Assembly: GCA_013365365.1 (NCBI GenBank)
Contig: JABVXU010000313.1
Span: forward strand, 1-64,000
Origin: Cruorifilaria tuberocauda
Taxonomy: Eukaryota > Nematoda > Chromadorea > Rhabditida > Onchocercidae
Length of the DNA stretch: 64,000 nucleotides
Reading direction: 5' to 3'
The notes beneath the pieces were generated by a model. That model made no database searches, was not told where the DNA came from, and was given only the letters and a program-made list of their open reading frames with translations. Both the position numbers and the translations under genes were made by a program. Positions 1 to 13,000 of this stretch are shown piece by piece. Each line of letters begins with the position of its first letter. The stretch's first letter is position 1.

Positions 1-650
1 GAAGAAGATCGACGATCAGCAACAACGATCAGCGATTCAGCGACTGTACTGTCGCAAGTTATTGTCTCAGTGACAAAAGAGAAAAACTTAGGATTGGGAA
101 GGAATTTTACCGAAACCAATATATTATTAAGAATAAATAGTAAGTAATTACTTTTGTATTTTATTTATAAATCTTGTCCGGCAAAAATAGTAATTTTCAG
201 CCATGTATCGATAAGTAGTTTATGTAAAATGAAAAGATTAAATTTCAGATAAATTATTATGATTAAAATTATCACGATTATCATGAATATTATTATGATC
301 ATTACGATTGTTATGATCATTATGATTGTTATAATTATTATGATCATGATTATGATTAAAGTTTGATGTTTAAATATGTGATAATCGAATATGTAATTAT
401 ATTCATTTAAAGATTTTTGAAATTTAATCGACGTTTAAACTATTCACTGTAATTACTTCATTCTAAGTATTATGATTGAAAACTTTTAAAACAATTTATT
501 TTGAAAGCATAAAGAGAAAAAAAAAAGGAAATGAAAAATTTTTAACATACATTGAAAATTTTGATAGGTGTAGCACCTCCACCAGCTACAGTAAATCCCC
601 ATGGGATCGTACTTTTACTTCGATTCATTCGTACCGTAATTGTTTCGTAA
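1..650 (+). CDS. 3' end of unknown gene (two exons, 5' truncated by window)
   Basis: Frame 1 is open from base 1 to a strong donor (A|GTAAGT at 139/140). It joins in phase to an exon at 568–650 (acceptor GATAG, stop TAA 648–650). Exon coordinates are 1–139 and 568–650. The visible 73 residues start acidic and Ser/Thr-rich, carry a possible N-glycosylation site (NFT) near the end of the first exon, and finish with a hydrophobic, basic stretch (GIVLLLRFIRTVIVS) that could be a membrane helix. The first 100 bases are clearly richer in G+C than the DNA that follows, which supports coding. I do not recognise the family. The model rests on one phase-matched junction and lacks a start, so it is provisional. 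Confidence 0.5.
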
Positions 651-3303
651 GTCATGTTTGTTTTACTCAGCTTTAGAGTTCAAAGAAGAAAAAAAAATAC
701 TTCGTTATCAAGAATTCATGCAGCAATCTTTGTATGAATCAATGCATTTTATCTTAACTATTTAACCAGTTTTAAATTTCACTTCTTTGTTGTCGAACAA
801 AGATTTGTTGAAAACTGAAAAATAATTCAGTAATTTTAAAAAGTAATTTATTAAGTAATTTATTACGCAATCAAATTATCTGTAAATAAAAGTATATTCA
901 GGCGTTATACATATTTACGTTTTTTTAAATTCTCACATCTTTTTCACTAATTAGATTTCTGGACCAAATATGAATATATATTCTTTGAGAGAGTTTTAAT
1001 TATATCAGGTTACTCAAATCATTATTATTCATTCCTATTAAACAATTATTTATCATTACATTCTCAAATTTGTAAAAGAAATCTATGATACGAGCAATGC
1101 ATGACATGACTGCTAGGAGAAGTAAAAAAGAATGAAATTGGATCAGTTGTTAGGTAAAGGTAAGTTAGGAAAAATATATTTGAGATGAAAGGAAAACAAG
1201 ATTTATGTTTTGAAGTGTGTTGCGCTAATCGATTTATGCAATCTTGCTTCTTCTTTCTTTTTCAAATATTTTTGTAACAACTGATCGCTATTTTTCGAAT
1301 AACTATGAGAGAAAGAAGGCTTGACGTAATTCGAGAATTTATTTCGAGAGTAAAGCAAAATTTTGCTATACTTTCAAAGTTTTAAATTCTGACGTAAAGT
1401 CTTTTTCATCAAACGGAAAAATATAAATAATGAACGGAAGTTGAAAAAAAAAGAAAGCATTCAGCAATTTATACTAATTTGAAGATAATATTCAAGCTGA
1501 TGAATTGTTTAAAATTTTGAACAAAAGTTTTACATTTAGCCTTTTGAAGTAAAATTTTAGAAGATACATTTTTGTAATTAATTTATTTTAGTTATACCTG
1601 GAATTGTTTACTTTAATACTTTTTAAGTAAACAAAATTTCAATACACTCAAATGGATTATTTAAAGATATTTTATATCAAAAAAAAAAAAAAGTTTGTAT
1701 AAAAAAAAGTTTCACTCTCTCAGAAAACAAACAAAGCGACAACTGCGTAGGAATAAGTGAGAGATTAGAAATCAAAACATAAGGAATGTTAGAAATAAAA
1801 CTACGAAATTATTTTTTTCTTTTTTTTTAATATCAATCAGCAAAAGTAATACTTTCGATCATTTCAGATAACAGCTGGAAAACATCTGTTACCTCAGGTT
1901 TGTTTTCTCTCAAATATTCCAATTATCTATTTCTACCGGAACTTATAGTAATTAATAACTTCTGCCTTCATAATGATTTCCTATAAAAGAAATTAGTGGA
2001 GATGAATTTTGGCAAGTGTTTGATTTTAGTTAAAATAGAAATGTGATGGTTCGAAAGAGTCTTCTTATTCATTTCTTTTATCACTCTTTGATGATAGCTG
2101 ATTGATACTTCAAACTTTACTTTAATCCATTTTCTCCTTACAATTTATAACTCATTATCAATTGAATTTAATTTCAGCAAGTTAAATATTGAACGTACAC
2201 ATATGTAAAGAGAAAGAGAGAGAGAGAGGGTGAAGGAAAGATTATAAAAATTTATAATGTGATGAATCATATATATTTATATAGTTAGCTTAAAGTCATG
2301 GGATTACTTTCTTATTGTTATTTTATCGATAACTAATAAATATCGATTGAATAAATGAATTACTTTTATATTAATCAATTAATTCCAAACTAATAGTTAC
2401 AATGAAATACGTTAAAAGGAAAACAGTAAGTTTAAAACATGCATAGGAAATTCAAATATAGGTTTCTTCTTTCATTCAAATTTCTTTTGTGCTAATTCAG
2501 GTCGATTTTATTATTGCACGGAAGAAAAGGAACGTTGAATGAGAATTACAAAGATTTTTTTCCTATCTTTTGTCCTCAATGAACAACGGATGGATCAATA
2601 ATTATGAATTTTTTTTTTTTTGCAAAGAATTAATTAAAACACAAACAAAAATTGTTTTTAATTTAAAAAATAAACTTTAAACTTCGACCAGTTAGTTAGT
2701 TATTAGATAAGTTAAGAGTGAAAAATAAAAGTGATGATGAAATAGCAAAGAAAGTTAAGCTCAGACTATACTTGTCACTATTCACTTGAACACTCACAAT
2801 TCATTGGAGGAATGGAAGCGCTCTTGAGAAGTTAAGTTCAATTTCAACTTTATTTCAAATTAGAAAAGAGAAAGAGTGCAAGTAACACGTGATTAAATGC
2901 TCATTTCTCTCTTTTTTTTTCTCTCTCTCTCTCCTTCTTCTTCCTTCACTTTTGCTAACGAAATGAACATTTTGAACATTTTGCTTGTTAAAAGTCAAAA
3001 ATAACTGAATCATTTTTGAAAACGATGTAAAAGCTTTAAAATGAAAAAAATTTTTAAATTTTTTAATTAATATTGCTTGAATGATTGCCTTCAGATAATG
3101 CAAGAATTCAATAGCTTTTTTTAAAGAAGACAGTTTTGACATAAAAATTACTGCTTCCCTGAAAATATAGAAGAGCTTATTCCTGTTTAAAATAATAAAT
3201 TCCATCAAGAAGAGAGATATTATAGCTCTGTATATACTTTTCAAATGAAAAATAAAATAGTATTGAGAAAAGTAATAATAGCAAGCTCAATAATTGGAGT
3301 GAA
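651..3303. other. AT-rich non-coding stretch
   Basis: No convincing exon was found on either strand. It holds poly-A/T runs and a short GA microsatellite near 2211–2230. The long minus-strand frame at 2855–3244 is low-complexity (Lys/Arg/Glu from a CT-rich tract) and lacks good splice context. Frequent stops in all frames argue for intergenic DNA. Confidence 0.5.
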
Positions 3304-3545
3304 GGTAAGTAAAAGTGATTGCAATCAATGATATTTATTGATAAATAAAGAATATCACATCATTCATTAGCAAAATAAGGTAAGTAAAAGTGATAGCAAT
3401 CAATGATAATCATTGATAAGTAAAAAATATCATCCATTAATAAGTAACAATAGACAATATAAGGTAAGTAAAAGTGATTGCAATCAATGATATTTATTGA
3501 TAAATAAAGAATATCACATCATTCATTAGCAAAGTAACAATGTAC
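3304..3545. repeat. Tandem repeat, three units of 75–84 bp
   Basis: Units begin at 3304, 3379 and 3463, each with GGTAAGTAAAAGTGAT. Units 1 and 3 are nearly identical. Unit 2 differs by substitutions and a 3' insertion. The array lies just beyond the stop codon of the minus-strand Cys-rich gene, so it probably overlaps or follows its 3' UTR. Each unit contains TAAATAAAG and related A-rich strings. Confidence 0.85.
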
Positions 3546-3571
3546 AATACAATATAGTACATTGTAAATTA

Positions 3572-6500
3572 TCATTGAACATTGGCACATTGCATTTGAC
3601 ATGCTAATTTGCACTTATCAATGGTAAGTTGAAGTTGCAAGTATCGTTGCATGCACATATTGAAACAATTAGTAAGGCAATTTGATGTTGAGAGTGTAGT
3701 GAAGTTTGCTAATGATATTTCGCTTGCCTAAATTTAAAATTACAATTTTAACAAATTGATAAGACATTCTTTTACAAAAAAATAAACTATTGTATCGCAT
3801 GGAATCATGCATTTTATTAAGCGAAAACTTACTGATGGAATTTGCGATGATTTCGCTTGCGAAGTGATACATGAGGGAAGACAAAGAGGCATACAAACGG
3901 TGGCGCAAATTGTCGCTTCCTCTGGCGTTGGTGGAAGAGTTGCAACTGTAGAGGTGGGAAGACTAGTTGAGGATAGGTAAGCCGTATATACCTGTGAATA
4001 TTTTGGACTGTATACTTTCTGGCACTGTAATTGACAGAATAACATGCATTTTGGAATTGATGAATTACTCTGTGAGCATGCACTTTGACAATCTGCAAAT
4101 TATGATAATCTTTGATGATGATAAAATATTCAATTCATTCAATTCAAAAATATCAAATGAGCATGTAGCATTAATTTTTTTTAATTTTAATTTGAATTTC
4201 AGCGATAGAAAATTCACTTACTTTCATAGCAGCTCTGATTGTCTCGCAATATGGCTTGCTCCGATACCGGATGTGAAGCAATTATCGGTTTTACCTGACA
4301 GCTTTCACTGCACTGTAAGTTGCAATTCGCGTTGCATGCAAGTTCATTCTGACCGGATTCAATACAATTTTGCATGTTACACTCCCTGAATGAAATAATC
4401 TATCGAGTTAAATCAGGAATGAAAATTCAAAAATCCAAATATCCTTATATCGAAGTTCTGATATCTAAGAATAATCAGACGAGAATGTTCGATACGGTTA
4501 ATTAACTTTGAAAAATCTAATACATAATTAAGTTTACTCTTATTGAATTGAAATGTTCCTGTAAAATATTTGGTAAGAGAAAACTCACGTCATGCATTCA
4601 TCCAAACAGGAACGTGAATCAGTTACTGATGCAAATGCAGTTGATAAAATGGCAGGTACAGGAGTTACCGGAGTAGTAACTGGTAATTGCGACACAACAG
4701 AGATTATCGATTCTGCACATGCTTTCGTGCAAGCGTGTTGACAGCTATTTAAGCAATGGACTTGCGACCAGTTCTGAGCATGGCATGTTTCCATGCATGC
4801 TATATGACATCTATCTTCGCATTTAATTGGTGGAGGTGAAAGGTCAGGTTGATAAGATGGAGTAAGCAATGTGAGAGGTTGATGAGTCGCGACGCATGCT
4901 TCTGTGCATGCTTGCTGACATATTCCAGTACAATGCGATAATGGAAAATTTCTGGAAGTGCATGATGCGATGCAACTGTTTGAACAGTTTTGATCGCAAG
5001 ATGATTGGTCATTGCTGGGTTGTGACAGAGGCGGAAATGTTTGATTGTCACATATCTTAGCGCAATTTTGTTGACAGAGCAGTTTGCAAGTTTCAGGGTC
5101 CTCATGGCAATTCGAGGCGCAATTTTGTGAACATTGTAAGATACAATTCGGTGAACTGTTTGTTTGAATAGCCAATTGATATTGTGATGCTAACGTCGTC
5201 ACTTCTAGAATCTCTTCTGGCGCAACTGTCGCATAAGTTATTCCACATGATTGCGAGCATATTGCTTTGCAATCTCTTTGGCACAATGAAGATGGCCAAT
5301 CCCGCCGTGCACATTTTACCATGCAATCCGGAAAGCATGATTCCATGCAACTTGAAGAGGAAGATATTGTGGAATGAGGCAGTAGTATTGGCTGTGCTGG
5401 TTCTCGCATAAGTTTGACCTGAAAATCATAAAGTTTGAATAATCGAGAATTTATTATTATCTCATTCATTTAGCAGAAATTCAGGTTTAGGGAAAATTTT
5501 AGGAGAAATAAACCGGTCTGCTGATTGGTCGGCGGTAATTGGTACAAGCTTGTTGACAATTCAATGCGCAAACTGCCTGACATCTGAAAAATTATAACTT
5601 TAAGTTTCAGTCTCATTTTTTAACTTTTATAATTCTAATCATCAATTTTCTTCTTTTATCAACATTTCTTAATTCTGACAAATTATAAAGCCTTGATTTA
5701 TTTACGAATTACCTTATCTCTGGTTGGTTATTCTCCATGCATGATTGCATGCATGATTTCATGCAAGGTGATTGGCACGAGCTTACCGATAATGAAACTT
5801 GATTGCAATTGCATGTTGCATTGCGTGAATATTGTTGTGACTATAAAAGTAAATTTGAATTTTTTGAAATTTTATTGGCGATCAACGAAAAGTATAAGTG
5901 AAAGTGAAGTAATTTCATTATTTCCTTTGCCTTTTCTTACTTTCAACCACTTATTGCAATATTTTCGAATTGACAAATAACTTTTGATTTCTCAAATGTA
6001 GAAAATGTACAGGTATTGTTACTTACTTGTGGACAAGTGCAAAATGGCGTTGTTTGCATACAAATGCATTGTCGTCGTAGACGTCTCATTGCATTCTGTG
6101 AATTATAAATAAACATTTTTCAATTTATAACTTTCTGGTTTGAAAGGATTTTGAAAAAAAGGAATAGTTTATCTCTGGAATGCCAATGAGAAATAAGTTT
6201 TTTTTTCTAAAATCATCTTTTCTCACCGAAATGTTTAATTCTTCCAACAATTAGAAATTAATAAAACAAATTAACAGTTCATTAAGTTAACAAGTTAAAT
6301 ATTTAAAGGAAAAAAAAAATTTTCCACAAATTACAAAATGATTTACTTCAAATCGATTAGCCGTTCAATAAGTTCACTTTATTGAATTCCTTTACATTTC
6401 AAGTAAATCTATTCAGTAAACTTTTTAAGGTCACAAAATGTACTGCAAGTTTTCTGCAATTTCCATTTGCAAATTTAATTTCATTTATCCTTTAAGGATA

Positions 6501-6630
6501 AATTTAAAGGTTTCAAGTAAAAGAAAAAAATAATTCAATTAAAATTTGAACTTACATTTGACGAATGTTTTGCAGCTAAGCAAGTAGTAAGTAGAAAGAT
6601 TGAAAAAACTGTACCAATCGTACAGGTCAT
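3572..6630 (-). CDS. Secreted cysteine-rich C-x3-C repeat protein
   Basis: Eight phase-consistent exons (6630–6556, 6095–6027, 5840–5713, 5583–5514, 5418–4589, 4385–4222, 4092–3833, 3727–3572) give 583 aa. The start Met opens a signal peptide (MTCTIGTVFSIFLLTTCLAA) encoded by exon 1. The rest is built of about eight modules in which cysteines recur every fourth residue: C-x3-C-x3-C-x3-C, a 6–9 residue turn, then C-x3-C-x3-C-x3-C. Linkers are rich in Pro, Ser and Thr. There is no membrane anchor or known enzyme motif. Cys every four residues places a row of thiols on one helix face, so each module could be a disulfide-laddered helical hairpin (inference). The secreted, Cys-rich character would suit a cuticle, eggshell or excretory–secretory role, but nothing in the sequence proves that. 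I do not recognise a named family. One weak point is the exon 4 donor (CCG|GTTTAT). Confidence 0.82.
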
Positions 6631-9600
6631 ATTCGATTTCAGAAATTAAAATCCGAAAATTAAGAAAATTTTTAGAGAATGATTTTTTCAAAGAAAAAGA
6701 AATTCTCAAATATGAAATGGATAATTTAGTTGTTGTCCAATATATACAGCTAGTATAAACTGACCGGTTTGAGATTTTCGTTCCATTTCTCGGGAACTGG
6801 AACTGGAATATCGGTTTTACAGTTTCTCAACAAACAGATCATTCTGCATTCGAAGAAAATGGTAGAAGTAAACAGCATCACTCTACTCTAATTAGCAAAT
6901 ACAAACTAATTCAACTAACTCGATCTAGAATTCTCATAACTTGTGATTTTTCAATTTAAGAAAAAGAAAAAATATTTTAATCCATTAAATTGAAGACTGT
7001 ATCTTTGTACAGTCTTTGTACCATAATACTTTTGTACCATAATATTTAATCAAAAATTTTAATATTTAAAAACAATTAAATTTATTCAAATGTATCCTTG
7101 TATTCTTTTGAAAATGTACCCTCTTTTATTGTTACAAACAATTTAGTTTTACTATCAAGTTTTATACATTTTATAAATTCCTAATTTGATGGGTACATTT
7201 TATGAATTCCTAATTTGATGGATAACTTTTGATAGCAAAGTTTCTTAAACTTAATTCGAATTTAATTATTCAAGAAGATAATTGCAATATTCATGATTCA
7301 CTCTACATTGAATGTTCAATTTTTAAAATGAAAATACATTTTTCATGTTCTTCTTTCCAAAATTCTTTTTTCTTTTCTCATTTCAAAATTTCCTCCTGGA
7401 AATTTTAGCGCACTGAAATGAGAAATAAAATATATCAAAATACTTTCCATCTCTCATATGAAATCAATATCAATATTGATTTTTTTTCTTTAATCATTCC
7501 CATTGCTATCTTCATTCAATTTCTCTCTTTTCATTTTTTAAACTTATTTTGAAGTGAGTAAAATTTAAGTAGTCTGGTTGATTATGATATGGAGATTGTT
7601 AAGAATATCAGTAATGATATGGCATTTATAGGTTTCCATTCAATTATTTTACTAAGTCAGATGATATTTTAGTACTAAATGGGGCGCATTTGTCTTTCGT
7701 TCTTAAAGTAAATAAAATTTATGATTGTAAAGTATTTAAAGCAGTAAACTTCTTCGTTCATTCATTCCATTCTTTGTATACTTTTTCATAAAAACACAAC
7801 TGGAACGTTGGAGAAGCTCTAAAATTGTTGTCTGAAAGAGGCGCTAATTGCAAAATGAAACTTCAGAATATGAGAGTCGAGTAAGTTTGAAACATTTCTT
7901 GCTATACTGATTAAATCTCAAGTAATTATTACAAAATCAGTTCTAGTCTGTTTGATTATATTGGGCAATTATTGAGCATCAGGTTGGAACTCTTGAAATG
8001 AGACTGTTTCATCAATTTGGGATAATAAACTTTAGGGAATTTCATTTTTACCATTTTTTTTTCCCTATAAATTTCTAGGAATTAATAAATCATTAGCAAA
8101 TTTCGATGCATTTCTCTAACTCACAAGAAAACTTTTAATAAATTTCGATAATCCAATAAGTTACTTTTGTGAAATTAATGAAATCAAAAAAAGCTAATGA
8201 AAATTTAATTGGAAAATTAAAGTGAGGAATGAAATGTGTGGGCTGATATGGGAAAGAAACCTAAGGAAATTACAGCATAAAATTGTTCACAATAATCATT
8301 TTTGTATTATTGATTTGATATTTAACTAAGAATTGAACAGGAAAAGTGTAATATTTTGCTAGTGTAAAGTGTAATATTTGCTAGCTTAGACAGTTTTTTT
8401 TTTACCGGAAATTCAACTGAATCAAATTAGAATCGGAACGTTGGCACACTGGAACTTCTTAAACTTTCAATGTACGACGGTGATGTCAGAGTTCAAGGGC
8501 AGACTAGAAAAAAAGTTTTTTTTTTTAATTTGAAGAATTTCGTGCAAAACATAGTTTTTACGTTTTGTAAGTTAATATGAAGATTTATTGATGTTAATAA
8601 AGACTAAGCATTTTGTTTTGATTGTTTTCAGAAATTTTTTCCTTAATTTTTTTTTTTTTTGAAATCTTTTGATGCTAAACATTCCCTAGATTTCGAGCAA
8701 TTTGGATATTTAAAAGTGAAATAACTTCTCTTTTCAGTTCGATCAAATCCTCATTTAATTTGAGAATTTAATAAAAAACTTTTAAGATTTTTAATTGAGG
8801 AGACGAAAGTTATAATTTCATAAGTATAATTTGATTTAAGCTTGTTGTAGAATGATTGCAAGCAAATGTTCAGGAAGCTTTTGTTAAAGTTAAAACTCGA
8901 AAGCCTCGATGTAATCATTGGAAATCACAGAAGATGATATCAGTTGATCAGTTAGAATAGATGAATTCATCTATGTTCCAATTTTGTGATTCCGACTTGA
9001 TTAATTCTCGCTGGAAAGTATTTCTATTATTTATTTAATATTTTGATATAAATTATGCGGAATTAATTACAGTGCAAGCATTTGATGTACAAAAATAAGA
9101 TATCAAGGTAAAGAAAAAAAAATACTTGTCATATCAAACAACATAATAGCATATATTATCGATTGATTATACAATTAAATATTATTAATAGATTAAGTTA
9201 AACAATAACAGAAATGATTTAAACATATTCAGATGAGCCATTTCGAAGAAAATTAATGAAATTACTTATCAAAAACAGACCGTGCAAATGATAACTATTT
9301 ATGCTAATTAATGAATAAAGTAAAAAATTTTGATTAAATTGATAAGTATTTACGAAATATGCTTAATGGGATAATGAAATGATCTATTGAAAATTTACTA
9401 GATTTATAAATAACAATAAGGTTAATGTTACTTTTCATTTAAATAACCTAACTTTACTTTATAAAGTTAGGTTATTTAAATAATATATGAGGATTTCATA
9501 TATTTAAACATATGAGGATTTCAGTTTATCGTTTATGATTTATTTATAGAAATTTTTGAAAAGTAGAAATCCCTTAACTTACCTTTAATCATTTATAAAT

Positions 9601-10012
9601 TATATGATGAAAGTTAAAATCACCTAACTTACTTTTACTATTAAATGATTGAAAATATTCGTGTTTAAAGAAATTTCACAACGAATATAAGAGGAATGGA
9701 AAGATTGTTGGGAAGTAGTTTACAAGGATGAAAATGAAAAATGCAGCATTTTTCAAGCTGAGATAATGGAAATAAAGCATGATAATAACTTTAAATGGAA
9801 TTTTCATGAGAATAACTTTGAAACTGATTAAAGATATTTTCGGTTTAATCGAAAATTAAACTTCAAAAAGAACAATATGAGAAGGATCGTTTTCTTAGTT
9901 CTTCGAACACTAAATTGATAAGAATGATAAGAAATGATAATCAAAAGAAAATTATCTTAGAATTAGTTAAAATCAGAAAAGGTAACAAAAGTTAAAAGAA
10001 GGAAAAAGCCTA
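6631..10012. other. Intergenic region between rapsyn 3' end and Cys-rich gene 5' end
   Basis: This stretch is upstream of the Cys-rich gene and downstream of rapsyn. No gene model could be built. Two short islands (about 7800–7893 and 8430–8505) are less A+T-rich and have brief open frames. The first ends at a perfect donor (GA|GTAAGT at 7890), but no start or acceptor could be joined. A perfect hairpin lies at 9438–9480. Confidence 0.45.
9438..9480. repeat. Perfect 19-bp inverted repeat with 5-nt loop
   Basis: The left arm (9438–9456, TTTAAATAACCTAACTTTA) is the exact reverse complement of the right arm (9462–9480), with loop CTTTA. It could be a folded RNA stem or the fused ends of a small inverted-repeat element. 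No target-site duplication is obvious. Confidence 0.85.
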
Positions 10013-13000
10013 CTACACATCGGTAATCGTAAGACCTCGTGGCAGTACTAATGGTCCACCTTCCCTCAGTTCTTCCTCCGAGTAGTTTAATACCGATGAA
10101 ACTGGTAAGGTACCATCGATCTTACAAACGGATGCTTTTGATTGCGGTGGTAATGATTCATGCTTTTGAGGATTTAATTTCGTATTCACTGAAAATGTAA
10201 AATTTAAAAAAGAACAAAGTGACGAACACCAAAAAAGGTATATTGATTATATTAGAGAAAAAACAAAAAAGATGATTTTTTCAAACCTGAAAAGTAAACG
10301 TAATTGTTCTTCCTTCAAATAAAAGTCAAGAGTTCAAGTATGGTAATACGTAATTCAGATTCCTGGTTGTGATTAATTGAGATGAATAAGGCTTACTTGA
10401 TAGAGATCTGATAGTTTGAGGTACTACAGTGGCATGAGTTCGCGATGACTCGGTATCAATCTTGACAGTTTTTGATTCTCGAGATGTTCGACGTAACGAT
10501 GGAACAGATAAACGTCGTTGAGTTGAAGTTTGTTGCTCGATCATAGATAATCTCGGAGTGGTGTCAAACTGTTCTGTTGTCCGATCAGCGAATTGTATTG
10601 GTATATCTTCTGGAGTATTAGTATATTTGTAAGATATCGGAAACAATAAATCGATGTAGTAATAGAGAATTGAAAAAGTTGCTGACAATTACCTTATATA
10701 TTGAATTTTTAATTGTTCATTAAAAGCAGTTATAATTCGGATTAGTAAAAATGAGAGATATCGGATAGACATACCGGAAACCGGAATTGGTAATCGTGAG
10801 TTAGTGATAATTGATGAAGCGGATAGTGTACTTATTGATACACTTTCCATTAGTATTGCTTTGCATTGACATTTAGGACAGTTTGGATTTAGACATTCCG
10901 CTAAATATGCTTGCAAACATCTGAAATAAATTCATTAGCATGAATGAATTCATTAATATCAGAAATGCATGGAACGGATTACTCTATTCAGGTTTACTCT
11001 TAATCTTGAATTACTTGAAATTTTTAGAAAGTTAACTATTTGTAGATTTGGAAATTTTAGAAAAATTATAATTTTTATTTTCAACTATGGTTCCTGTTTT
11101 GTTTTGTTCGTTAGGCTATGGGAGTCAGGTTGAGAAAGTTAGTGCGAGTTATTATTTGGTGTTTTATAGTTTATTTTTTGGGATGCCCTTATTTGTTTTT
11201 GTATAGTAGTGTTCTTTTAATTTTGTTTATTTTGATTTTTTTTTTCTATTGAGTTTGTTTATTTATTGAGTTTTTGTTTTTTTGATTAAATTTCCTGTTT
11301 ATTTTATACATTTGTGGTTGCCTAAGGTTTTTAAGTATTCAAGTACTTTTTAAGTATTTAAGTAGAACCTTTCATGAAAAATATGCGAGCATCGAAGTGC
11401 CTGTAGTGATTCATCACGTAATCCATAACGTTGTCCACAAAAGTTACAAAACAATTCCATTTCTTGCGTTAGCGACGTTACCGCCCGTCTTGCCAACTCT
11501 TCACTATCCTCATCGTTCAATTGATTGTAAAGATCTTGAAGTCTCAGGTGGCATTTCATCATTGCATACTAAAAATGCTAATTGTTTTAGGTTAACATTA
11601 AAAATTTAAAGATTTAAATTGTCTTTTTCTAATTTCATAAAAATTAATGAAACAATTAAAATATTAAATGAAGGCTTTTACAGAAACTTTTGCAATTACT
11701 TACCCTACAACCGATTGCTTTAGCTACTTCCAGGCATTTTTTGTTGAGTTGAATAGCCTGAAAATATTAATTAAAAGTATAAATTTACACAAATATTATA
11801 CAAATAAAAAATGCTATACAATAAAAATATTATCCAATATCAAAGTAACGGATGAACTGATATTAATTTCAGGTTTAGAAGAAAAATTCAAAGGAACAAA
11901 TATTATTATAATAGCATGAAAATTCACTTTTTTTTCTTTTAATTTTCAAAAATTTTTGAAATTTGAACGATTTGAAGGTAAATAATAATTTCATGCATAA
12001 AATCTTTCATATTTGTGAATATTTTTTTTTTGCTCTTAAAATCAGATTAACTGATAACATTTCTATTAGTACTAGCTGATAAGCTGATTAGCTGATTAGA
12101 GAAAGCAAACAACCTGACATTCGCATTTACCGGTATAAAATGTGCGATATTCCGAGGCTGATTTAGCCATACTACCAAGAACTAATACTTCACCCATGCG
12201 ATCATTTGTTTGACGCATTATACGATATGCTTCCACGTAACGTGACCAACTTTTCTGGAAGATTCTCAAGAATATTTAATTTAATAATTGTCAAACTTTC
12301 TTTTAATGCTTTTAATTTTAAAATAAAATTGAAGAACAAATATAAATTAGTAAATTGAAAATATTTATATGTTTAAATTACTTTTACTTTTATTATCATT
12401 ACTTATCATATTATCATTATCATTTAAAATATCTTATGCTTAGTATACAATTAAAATTTCCTAGAAAATATACTATTTTTGATTCAGTTTTTTTTTTTTT
12501 TGTTTGCACAATTCTTGGCTAAAAAAAAGCTTACAGTAAGAGTTTCCTTGGCTTCAGATTCACCCAAATCTCGACATATATTGGCCATAGAGCATAAGCA
12601 ACGAGCATACACGGATCGATTGCCAGTTTCTTGAGCCAATTTCAATGCTTCCTGTAGAAATATTGGGTGATCACGATGATCGATGATGATGCTTCGAATT
12701 TGCTTGTCTCATTGCTGTGTAAAGGTGTTGTGGTAACTCAAGTGAGTCCTTCAAATAGAACATGCAAAATGGTTGGTTTGTCCCAGATCATCTGATATTA
12801 ACATTTAAATCTTTAAACTTTAACCTTTCTAGTAATTGGAAAAAATTTTTATATTTTAGGACTAAGAATAATTTAAATCATTTATCCTATATTTAAGGAT
12901 TTTAAAATATAAAATAGAAAAAAAAAAAACCTACATCACATATTACTCTTGCATTCATCAATGAACCACTTCTTCCTAGAACAACTGATAAGTGATAAAG

